DNA from: Bacillota bacterium
GTDB taxonomy: Bacteria > Armatimonadota > HRBIN16
DNA length: 64,000 bases
Assembly: GCA_023511455.1 (NCBI GenBank)
Contig: JAIMBJ010000005.1
Coordinates: forward strand, 62,001-126,000
Direction of reading: 5' to 3'
A model generated the notes under the pieces. It was given only the letters and a program-made list of their open reading frames with translations. It was not told the origin of the DNA and searched no databases. This document shows positions 47,301-52,878 of the stretch, in pieces; position 1 is the stretch's first letter; every line of letters begins with the position of its first letter. Both the position numbers and the translations under genes were made by a program.

Positions 47301-47393
47301 TGGTACACGCTCTCTTTTGATGACAGCCGCTGGCTTCCTGGCGAATCGCGTGGACAAGCCCCGGTTTTTCCGTGGGGCATGATTGAGCGGTAG
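44382..47393 (+). CDS. Secreted (alpha/alpha)6-barrel glycoside-hydrolase-like protein with C-terminal galactose-binding-like domain
   Basis: The 1003 residues begin with a signal peptide (VVGPIVLALQVSCLVA). An N-terminal beta-rich region (~20-370) is followed by an alpha/alpha-toroid resembling glycogen-debranching or alpha-L-rhamnosidase catalytic modules (ERAFSWPLSPAFADWMEWLA near 380, DARHFTTNANFILGCWRYY near 450). A last domain (~850-1000) looks like the galactose-binding fold found in rhamnosidases (ADNRYRLWVNGVFVGEDDDF). A likely substrate is a plant or microbial polysaccharide; no GH family is assigned. CTGGAGGTC precedes ATG 44382. Confidence 0.78.
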   Translation: MRVVGPIVLALQVSCLVAADVITVDNPFLRIRVEGGWLRSLQVDPLGKGNYVPSRFLGLVAGDDSVLSLPPTGEGRIEGHRLIWRGATLLVPRQSFASAVRQQALRLEPGHTLAQEFELGEPGLTVVEVNCPTWLTTGSGMTLSLWRWENGAWQQIAHQKFTNVQDNRWVRLVVVPQPAGRYRVQMSDPVGTIGWWATLERRLPGSVPLRDGQPVAERERCMRLWLFAVRQADVLYSLEGNRLQITVQGSEVKEWVLLTPWDYDGTDVTDPERIPFRRFFSDSGRYLPVEQLKRRDELDWGMHARDWLEMTGNGTADYRWRNLNGELRWAMTADRLRLSLRTRATVTLELLPHDERRLPAFYPRFFSSNSRLDDLMNRFYYERAFSWPLSPAFADWMEWLARTRYWVALPGFHARERAHLLHYKLDEDGYVYTWGDRKEWPFPDNEKYDARHFTTNANFILGCWRYYCWTGDKEFLRHNIARIRRAMEWQLTECRGAEGLFVITSPEHDGTTKGLHSNYWDNIPFGHLSAYENIYFYASLQAMAEIESVMSQEKTPNAPTPRTPSYYRQLAQQVKRRYEETFWNESAGRFIGCVDIHGNRHDYGFTYVNIEALAYGLGDTEKARRIYHWMEKEPTSTGKADTYFFEFAPRVNTLDCSGWWYLEGKGEIPSQPFDTHCENGGAILYTSFFDLMARHRWLGADNAWQRLWGILCRYDQPDRLCGGNPMYFGGKPYINGWAVGTDIPFPESGLVPTYFLYGFLGVEARVDGLHISPKLPSDLTFAGVRNLFYRGLLLDLRVQKEGEGYRITLACSQPGHRFRIQQRVREGETWVFRQPPAPARFPDIAKVIGADWRAEWIWLPGQWETPNITVYARRTFDLPARPIEATLWVSADNRYRLWVNGVFVGEDDDFAVAERYDVTRLLKPGRNLLALQVDNVDGPGGLLLEMRVRLPNGQTRWVISDPGWKVTDRESKGWYTLSFDDSRWLPGESRGQAPVFPWGMIER

Positions 47394-47481
47394 CAGGTGG
47401 TTCTCCTCCGCGCTCCGCTGGTATCAGGCAGAAGGATATGGTAAGATAAAGTGCGTCATCTCTACAGGTAGATACTTGCGG

Positions 47482-48912
47482 ATGCCGGAGCCTACGTCCA
47501 TCTCATCAAAATCAGACCGGGCGGATGCGGACTCCGCTCGGGCGATGCTACCCTCTGCCCTGCGCACGCAGAGAGAGCCGTCGTGGCGAGACATCGCACG
47601 CGACGTGTGGCACATCAGTCTCCCTGCCGTCACCACCAACCTGCTGCAAACCACCAACGCTTTCCTGGACCGCATGTTCGTAGGGCGATTGGGACGGGAT
47701 GCGCTGGCAGCGGTGGGCGTGGCGGGGCAGGGCATGTTTTTGCTGATGGCTGTGTCGTTCATCGTGGGGACAGGCACTGCCGCGCTGGTTGCCCGGTTCG
47801 TTGGGGGGCAGGTGCTGGAAGATGCGCGTAAAGCGCTGCGACAATCGCTCACCGTGGCGGCACTCATGGGCGCGGTGTGCATGGTCGTTGGCTACCTGCT
47901 GGCGAAGCCTGCTTTCCACCTGATGGGGATGGAACCTTCCGCCGAGCGTGCCACGATTAACTTCTTCTCCATTGCCTTGCTGGGCGTGGTGCCCCTGTTT
48001 GTGGGGCAGGCGCTGGGGGCAGTCTTTCGTGGCATGGGCGACATGCGCACGCCGCTGAAGGTGATGGTTCTCGTGAACATCGTGCATATCTTGCTGGACT
48101 TCGCGCTGATTTTCGGCATCGGTCCGTTTCCTCGCATGGGTCTGGCAGGCGCAGCAACTGCCTTGACCATCTCGCAGTGGTTTGGGTTTGTCATGTTCTG
48201 GCTGGCGCTGCGCAGGCATCCGGTGATGGGCAAAGCCGTGCGGTTCCAGCGACTGGATATGATGTGGGCAAAGCGCATCGTGAACATCGGTGCTCCCGCA
48301 TCGCTGCAGGCGCTGTTGCGCATCACCAGTATGCTGGGATACACACGCATCCTCTCCGCGACGCCACAGGGAACCGCCGCCTTGGCTGCACTACCGATTG
48401 GCTTAACCGCCGAATCCATCGCCTTCATGCCTGGTCTGGGCTACAGCATGGCGGCGACGGCACTGGTTGGGCAGAGCCTGGGCGCAAAACGGGCGGACAT
48501 CGCTACCCGCTACGCATGGATGGCAACCGCGCAAGCCTGCGTGATTATGACCATCATGGGCATAGTGTTTTATATATTTGCCTATCCTTTTGCACGCTGG
48601 TTTACCAGCGACCCGCTGGTGGTGGAAGTAGCCGCAGCTTACCTGCGCATCAACGCCTATGCGGAACCCTTTCTCGCGCTGGCGATTGTGCTTTCGGGAG
48701 CGTTTCAGGGAGCTGGCGACACACGCACGCCAACATGGATTACTTTTATCACCATGTGGCTGTTCCGGCTACCGCTTGCCTACCTGCTGGCATTGACTTT
48801 GGGCTACGGCACGCACGGCGCGTGGTGGGCGATGGCGGCTTCGATGATGGTCTCTGGTTTGCTCACCGCTGTGTTCTTCCAGCGTGGCGGCTGGAAACGG
48901 GTCAAAGTGTGA
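47482..48912 (+). CDS. MATE family efflux transporter
   Basis: The ~476-residue protein has twelve predicted membrane helices in two halves. Family landmarks are the first helix region DVWHISLPAVTTNLLQTTNAFLD, DRMFVGRLGRDALAAVGVA near residue 70, and RGMGDMRTPLKVMV and QGAGDTRTPTWITF in equivalent loops of the two halves. Members export drugs or organic cations in exchange for Na+ or H+. The ~35 residues before the first helix are polar and poorly conserved; ATG 47482 is chosen, but GTG starts further upstream are open and no strong SD resolves it. Confidence 0.88.
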   Translation: MPEPTSISSKSDRADADSARAMLPSALRTQREPSWRDIARDVWHISLPAVTTNLLQTTNAFLDRMFVGRLGRDALAAVGVAGQGMFLLMAVSFIVGTGTAALVARFVGGQVLEDARKALRQSLTVAALMGAVCMVVGYLLAKPAFHLMGMEPSAERATINFFSIALLGVVPLFVGQALGAVFRGMGDMRTPLKVMVLVNIVHILLDFALIFGIGPFPRMGLAGAATALTISQWFGFVMFWLALRRHPVMGKAVRFQRLDMMWAKRIVNIGAPASLQALLRITSMLGYTRILSATPQGTAALAALPIGLTAESIAFMPGLGYSMAATALVGQSLGAKRADIATRYAWMATAQACVIMTIMGIVFYIFAYPFARWFTSDPLVVEVAAAYLRINAYAEPFLALAIVLSGAFQGAGDTRTPTWITFITMWLFRLPLAYLLALTLGYGTHGAWWAMAASMMVSGLLTAVFFQRGGWKRVKV

Positions 48913-48943
48913 CCCGGTGCTCACTGAGCACCCTCAAAATCGC

Positions 48944-48972
48944 TTGACAACTCCTGCGGGAGTGTGTAGAAT
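48944..48972 (+). promoter_or_regulatory. Native tRNA-Gly promoter, now reading into the integrated element
   Basis: TTGACA (48944-48949) and TAGAAT (48967-48972) are 17 bp apart, and the predicted start site (about 48979) coincides with the first base of the 59-bp repeat. Because the tRNA behind it is truncated, this promoter now transcribes toward the integrase gene. Confidence 0.85.
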
Positions 48973-48978
48973 ATTAAC

Positions 48979-49037
48979 GTAGAGCGAGCGGGAGTAGTTC
49001 AGTGGCAGAACGCCAGCTTCCCAAGCTGGATGTCGCG
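48979..49037 (+). repeat. Left 59-bp direct repeat (attL)
   Basis: It is identical over 59 bp to 54521-54579. It covers a 9-base leader and the first 50 nt of tRNA-Gly, including the whole anticodon stem-loop dyad (49013-49029), the likely site of recombinase strand exchange. Sequences diverge immediately on both sides. Confidence 0.93.
48988..49037 (+). pseudogene. Truncated 5' half of tRNA-Gly(CCC)
   Basis: The first 50 nt of the tRNA, up to and including the anticodon arm, are present, then sequence changes at 49038 and the T arm and acceptor 3' strand are missing. It is the host-side remnant left by integration; the intact copy is at 54530. Confidence 0.92.
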
Positions 49038-49098
49038 CTGAAAGCCTCACCCACCACACTACATCTTGTGCCTCTTCACCCTGCATCAGCCTGAAAAC

Positions 49099-49112
49099 CA
49101 CAACATGTTGTG
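49099..49112. promoter_or_regulatory. Left-end palindrome CACAAC-AT-GTTGTG
   Basis: This perfect 14-bp palindrome lies 62 bp inside attL. A matching CACAAC-CT-GTTGTG lies 31 bp inside attR. The paired positions suggest binding sites for the recombinase or its accessory factor. The rest of 49038-49146 shows no other clear signal. Confidence 0.6.
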
Positions 49113-49146
49113 TTGCCACCAAACACACACACGGGAGGCGCAACAC

Positions 49147-50064
49147 ATGCAGATACTCAGCTTGCACATCACGGACACAAACACCATTAACACCACATTC
49201 ACGTTGTGGATGGAAGCACTACAGGCACGCAGGCTTACATCACGAACACTGGAAACCTACAGCGATATGGTAAGTGGCTTTGTGGCTTTCTTGTGCCAGC
49301 AAGGTTGCCAGCAGTTAGAGGAAGTGCAACCCCACCACATTCGCCAGTGGCTGATACACAAGCAAGCACAAGCAGTAAGCACCCACACCCTGCACAACGC
49401 CTACAGGCTACCACGAACCTTCTGGAACTGGTGCATACGCGAAGGCTTAACGGAACACAACCCTTTCGCGAAGGTAGAACCACCAAAACGTGAACAGGTG
49501 CTGAAGCCTGCCCTGAACCCTGAGCAGGTGGAAGCCTTACTGCAGGCGTGTGAAGGCAGGCACTGGCTACGCCTGCGCGATAAGGCACTGGTTCTGCTGT
49601 TGCTGGATACAGGCTTGCGCATTCACGAATGCCACCAGTTGCGCGTGGGTGATGTTCTGCAGAACGCGCTGATTGTGCGTGGCAAAGGTGGTAAACAGCG
49701 CATGGTGGTGCTGAGCGCAGAAGTAAGGCTTGCCTTACTGCGATACCTGAAGGCGTGCCCTGCGAAGCCTTCTGCACAACAGCCACTGTGGCATGGCGCA
49801 GATGGCGCACTTACTCTGGATGGCTTGAAACTGGCGGTGCGCAAGGCAGGCAAGCGTGCTGGTATTCAGTTAGGCGCACACCAGTTGCGCAGAACCTTTG
49901 CCACGTGGAGCCTGCGCAATGGGATTGATTTGGAACACCTGCGCCTGCTGATGGGGCACAGCGACCTGAAAACCACACAGCAATACCTGGCACTGGTAGA
50001 AGATGATTTGAAACGCGCACACGAACAGCACAGCCCACTGAAAACCTTGCGTGAAAGGAGGTGA
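49147..50064 (+). CDS. int: Tyrosine recombinase/integrase of the element
   Basis: The 305-residue protein has the N-terminal SAM-like core-binding domain (residues ~10-105) and the C-terminal catalytic domain. Catalytic residues are visible: Arg158 in DTGLRIHE, a lysine in RGKGGKQR near 180, His245 and Arg248 in HQLRRTFA, His271 in LLMGHSDLKTT and the nucleophile Tyr280. It should integrate and excise the element at tRNA-Gly. ATG 49147 is chosen because GGGAGG lies 7 bp upstream. The downstream gene begins 5 bp after its stop. Confidence 0.94.
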   Translation: MQILSLHITDTNTINTTFTLWMEALQARRLTSRTLETYSDMVSGFVAFLCQQGCQQLEEVQPHHIRQWLIHKQAQAVSTHTLHNAYRLPRTFWNWCIREGLTEHNPFAKVEPPKREQVLKPALNPEQVEALLQACEGRHWLRLRDKALVLLLLDTGLRIHECHQLRVGDVLQNALIVRGKGGKQRMVVLSAEVRLALLRYLKACPAKPSAQQPLWHGADGALTLDGLKLAVRKAGKRAGIQLGAHQLRRTFATWSLRNGIDLEHLRLLMGHSDLKTTQQYLALVEDDLKRAHEQHSPLKTLRERR

Positions 50065-50069
50065 AACAG

Positions 50070-50378
50070 ATGGCTACCCACTACTTCGAAGCAGAAGGCA
50101 AGGTATACAAACTGAACACCACCACTGCCACCAAACTGCTGGATACCTTCAGGCGCAATGGCAACCCACAAACGCGCTGGAGCGAAATCTATCGCACACC
50201 AGCAGGCAGGTATGTGCAGGTGAATCGCACGCAGTGGGAAGGTGAAGAAGATTCAGCAAGCCTGCTTCACGAAGAAGAGGTGGTGATAGCACTGGCACTG
50301 GCTGAACCTTCACAGCGCACACCAGAAGGTGAAGCCCTGCTGGCGCAGAAAGAATCTGCCTTCGTGCAACAGGCATGA
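50070..50378 (+). CDS. Small protein of unknown function in the element
   Basis: The 102 residues (starting ATHYFEAEGKVYKLN) show a mixed alpha/beta pattern with no family I recognise, and an acidic Glu/Ala-rich C-terminal third. A perfect SD (AAAGGAGG) overlaps the end of int, so it is probably translated with it. Its position suggests an accessory factor for recombination or replication, but nothing in the sequence proves this. Confidence 0.65.
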   Translation: MATHYFEAEGKVYKLNTTTATKLLDTFRRNGNPQTRWSEIYRTPAGRYVQVNRTQWEGEEDSASLLHEEEVVIALALAEPSQRTPEGEALLAQKESAFVQQA

Positions 50379-50408
50379 ATCTGCGCAGAAAAACATCTAC
50401 ACAAACCC

Positions 50409-50437
50409 TTGCAGTTTGTGGCAAGGTGTGGTATAAT
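50409..50437 (+). promoter_or_regulatory. Strong promoter with overlapping dyad, upstream of the hairpin RNA and HTH gene
   Basis: TTGCAG (50409-50414) and TATAAT (50432-50437) are spaced 17 bp. The dyad CCTTGC-N8-GCAAGG (50407-50426) covers the -35 box and half the spacer, an operator-like position, and its half site matches the iteron core of the primase-gene clusters. Confidence 0.8.
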
Positions 50438-50443
50438 GTAGAT

Positions 50444-50533
50444 GCTGGCGCGATGCGCTAGAGGATTGAAACTAGCCTGCTAAGATACCCGGATTGCTGT
50501 TTTACAGCACAGGCGAATCTTAGCAGGCTTTTT
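50444..50533 (+). ncRNA. Predicted ~90-nt structured RNA with terminator/attenuator
   Basis: From the predicted start near 50444 the transcript contains a small hairpin (GGCGC/GCGCT), then GGATTGAAAC (50463-50472), as at the 3' end of many CRISPR repeats. A perfect 13-bp stem follows (50474-50486 with 50517-50529) whose 30-base loop holds a second hairpin (TGCTGT/ACAGCA), and then TTTTTGC. The RNA could be a free small RNA or an attenuated leader of the HTH gene, whose SD begins 10 bp later. No cas gene is present. Confidence 0.55.
50474..50533 (+). terminator. Intrinsic terminator of the hairpin RNA
   Basis: A perfect 13-bp stem (AGCCTGCTAAGAT with its complement) is followed by five T residues. 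It lies between the promoter at 50409 and the HTH start at 50551, so read-through must be controlled or low. Confidence 0.75.
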
Positions 50534-50550
50534 GCTTTAGGAGGTGCTAA

Positions 50551-50739
50551 ATGCAAGAAACGCAGTACAAACTGTTGAGTGTGAAGCAAACAGCGCAGGA
50601 ACTGGGCGTAAGCCGGGAAACCGTGCGCAGGTGGATCCACAAGGGTGTACTTCGCGCTGTGCGCATAGGGAGGAACCACAAGATACCTGAGGCACAATTG
50701 CAGAAACTGATAAGGAGGCAGGGTGAGCTAACGCCTTAG
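50551..50739 (+). CDS. Excisionase-family helix-turn-helix protein
   Basis: The 62-residue protein is essentially one MerR/HTH_17-type winged helix. It has LLSVKQTAQELGVSRETVRRW at residues 8-28, then the wing KGVLRAVRIGRNHKIPEAQL. Such proteins direct excision (Xis) or repress promoters of mobile elements. GGAGGTG precedes ATG 50551, directly after the terminator hairpin, which suggests attenuation control. Confidence 0.87.
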   Translation: MQETQYKLLSVKQTAQELGVSRETVRRWIHKGVLRAVRIGRNHKIPEAQLQKLIRRQGELTP

Positions 50740-50754
50740 CATTCCAAAACGAAA

Positions 50755-50805
50755 CTCGCCTGCGCCAGGTTTTGAGCAAGCCACACGCGCAGGCGAGACA
50801 CCTGG
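50755..50805 (+). other. Predicted H-type RNA pseudoknot in the primase leader
   Basis: CTCGCCTGCGC (50755-50765) pairs perfectly with GCGCAGGCGAG (50787-50797). The first loop bases CAGGT (50766-50770) can pair with ACCTG (50800-50804) just past the stem, giving the order needed for a pseudoknot. No T-tract follows. The primase ATG is about 50 bp downstream. Confidence 0.55.
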
Positions 50806-50856
50806 TAGCTGAGCGAGCCACTACAACCATAGGAGGTTGCACCAGGAGATTACACT

Positions 50857-52878
50857 ATGATTATACCACAAAAGTTGCAAAATGTGTTAGCCAGATTGGG
50901 CAATGTGCGCCAACAGCGCGATGGCAGCTGGTTGGCGCACTGCCCTGCGCACGATGATCACGAGCCAAGCCTTCACATTACCCTGCAAAATGAAAGGGTG
51001 CTTCTTCACTGCTTTGCAGGATGCTCCTTGCAAGCGATCTGCAACGCGCTGAACATTGAACCCAAACATCTGTTCCTGTGCGAAGAACCAGCAAGCCACC
51101 AGCACCCTGAAGGCGAAGGATTAACACTGCAAGCCTTCGCGAAGGCGAAACACCTTGAGGCTGAACTGTTGCGCCAGGCGCAGGTTACGCAAGGTATGTA
51201 TCAGGGTAAGCCTGCTGTGTTGCTCAAGTATCGCGATGCTGAAGGCGACCTGCAGGCGATTCGCTATCGTGTGACACTGGCAGGCGATCGCTTCAGGTGG
51301 CAGAAGGGTGCTGAGCCTCGCCAGTTAGCGTATGGCGAGTGGTGGCTTCCCCAATGGCGTGAAAAGGGCAGGCGCGAAATTGTGCTGGTAGAGGGAGAGA
51401 GTGATGCCTTAACACTGTGGCAGATGGGCGTGCCAGCACTGGGCATTGCGGGAGCAAACAGTTTGAGCGAATATCACGCTGAACTGTTGGCAGGCTTTAA
51501 GGTGGTGGTTTGGCAGGAACCTGATTCAGGGGGCGCAACCTTCGCGCAGAAGGCTTCGCAGCTGTTCCAGAACGTGAGGCTAATCGAGCCACCACAAGGC
51601 GTGAAAGATGCGAATGAACTGTGGCTCAAGTGTGTGGCCCAACACGGCGAGAACGCGAAGGCTATTTTCAAACAGCAGATTCGCGAACTGCTGGCGCAGG
51701 CGAAGCCTGTGGAGGCTAGTGAACCCCAGACCTTGCATGAAACCTTGCAATATATAAGGGGTTGCAAGCTTCAAGGTGTTAACCACCTGTATACTCTCCA
51801 CGAACTGAAGAACGCGCCTGCCCACGAATCTTCAACAGAGGCGAGCCTGCCCTTCTTCGGTGTTTCAGGAATCATCCGTAAGGGCAGGAGCCACCTGCTG
51901 GCAGGCAAGCCACGTGTTGGGAAAACTGAAGCCCTGTTTCGTGGTGGAGTGCTGGAGTGGCACAACGAGAGAATACTCTACCTGAGCGAGGAGGGTATCG
52001 AAGATTGGCGCGTGCGCCTCGCCAGCTTCGCGGATGATGAATTGCCTGAACAGTGCCACGTGCGTTTGTGCGCAGGAGAATCGCGTGAGAATCTTCTGGC
52101 TGAGATTCGCGAAGGGGGTTACAGCGTGGTGGTGTTGGATACCCTGCGTGGGGTATGGCGATTGAGTGATGAACTCCACCCTTCACGTGTGATCCAGGAT
52201 GTATCACCCCTGATTGATTTACAGCGCAAGTTGCGGTTTACACTGGTGGTGCTTCACCATGAGCGCAAGGCAGAAGGCGAGGCTTTCAGCGATAGGTTTG
52301 CTGGAACGAATGCCTTGAGTGGTATGTTTGATATGCTACTGAGCCTGAACCAGAAGAGCGAGGGCAATTTGGTGCTTTCCTACGAAGGTAGAACCTCGCA
52401 AGGTGGCAGCCTGATGCTGCAGTGGCAGGATGGCAACCTGCGCTACGTGGGCGAGGCAGAAACAATGGAGTGGCGAGTGCTACTTCAGCGCATCGAGGCA
52501 GTGCTGTATCGTGCGAGTAAGCCATTAAACACTCAAGAGGTTAGGCGTGAATTAGGCGAACCTCTTCCAGGTTATCGCACTGTGTTGAACGCCTTAAACT
52601 ATCTCTACCAGAACCAACAGATTGAACGCGAACCAAAAGAGACCAAAGCTGGGGCTACTTACAGATGGTACATCACACCCACAAGGCGTGAAAGCCACAA
52701 GGCAACCCCTGAATCTGTTGCTATCCCCCACCTTGCACCTTGCGAGCCTATATATATGCAAGGTTTTTTGCAAGGTTCGAGCGATGGCGAGCCTGAACTG
52801 CCCTGGTGGGCAACAGGCGAGGGCGTGCCAGAAGGTGAGCCTGCCTTTCTGGAGGTGAGCGAAGATGAACGCGCATGA
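50857..52878 (+). CDS. Primase (CHC2 zinc and TOPRIM) fused to a RecA-like ATPase
   Basis: The 673 residues contain a CHC2-like zinc site (C29, H32, C52, C56) and a TOPRIM core (IVLVEGESDALTLW at 175-188, then EPDSGG at 221-226). The RecA/RepA-like ATPase has Walker A LAGKPRVGKTEAL at 348-360 and Walker B SVVVLDTL at 423-430. The C-terminal ~120 residues look like a winged-helix region. It likely primes and unwinds the element's DNA. The gene also carries two iteron-like clusters, in the TOPRIM-ATPase linker (codons ~291-308) and near the C-terminus (~625-640). It overlaps the next gene by 14 bp. Confidence 0.88.
   Translation: MIIPQKLQNVLARLGNVRQQRDGSWLAHCPAHDDHEPSLHITLQNERVLLHCFAGCSLQAICNALNIEPKHLFLCEEPASHQHPEGEGLTLQAFAKAKHLEAELLRQAQVTQGMYQGKPAVLLKYRDAEGDLQAIRYRVTLAGDRFRWQKGAEPRQLAYGEWWLPQWREKGRREIVLVEGESDALTLWQMGVPALGIAGANSLSEYHAELLAGFKVVVWQEPDSGGATFAQKASQLFQNVRLIEPPQGVKDANELWLKCVAQHGENAKAIFKQQIRELLAQAKPVEASEPQTLHETLQYIRGCKLQGVNHLYTLHELKNAPAHESSTEASLPFFGVSGIIRKGRSHLLAGKPRVGKTEALFRGGVLEWHNERILYLSEEGIEDWRVRLASFADDELPEQCHVRLCAGESRENLLAEIREGGYSVVVLDTLRGVWRLSDELHPSRVIQDVSPLIDLQRKLRFTLVVLHHERKAEGEAFSDRFAGTNALSGMFDMLLSLNQKSEGNLVLSYEGRTSQGGSLMLQWQDGNLRYVGEAETMEWRVLLQRIEAVLYRASKPLNTQEVRRELGEPLPGYRTVLNALNYLYQNQQIEREPKETKAGATYRWYITPTRRESHKATPESVAIPHLAPCEPIYMQGFLQGSSDGEPELPWWATGEGVPEGEPAFLEVSEDERA
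51730..51777 (+). repeat. Iteron-like cluster A inside the primase gene
   Basis: Two ACCTTGCA copies (51730-51737, 51742-51749) are 12 bp apart. They are followed by TATATAA, then the inverted partial copies TTGCAAG and CAAGGTG. The cluster lies in a protein linker and recurs in inverted orientation 1 kb downstream. Confidence 0.65.
52730..52776 (-). repeat. Iteron-like cluster B, inverted relative to cluster A
   Basis: Read on the minus strand it gives ACCTTGCA, 4 bases, ACCTTGCA, then TATATATA, then CAAGGTGCAAGGT: the same order and 12-bp period as cluster A. Plus-strand coordinates of the three full cores are 52730-52737, 52757-52764 and 52769-52776. Confidence 0.65.

Noticed and set aside
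48916-48932. Hairpin GGTGCTCA/TGAGCACC after the MATE gene as a terminator
   Set aside because: The 8-bp stem is real but no T-tract follows on either strand; it may only be a weak stop before the tRNA promoter.
50441-50472. A CRISPR array
   Set aside because: Only one repeat-like unit is present, with no second copy, spacer periodicity or cas genes; kept only as a possible solitary repeat.
50432-50739. A retron-like ncRNA locus
   Set aside because: A structured RNA sits beside a small gene, but there is no reverse transcriptase in the element.
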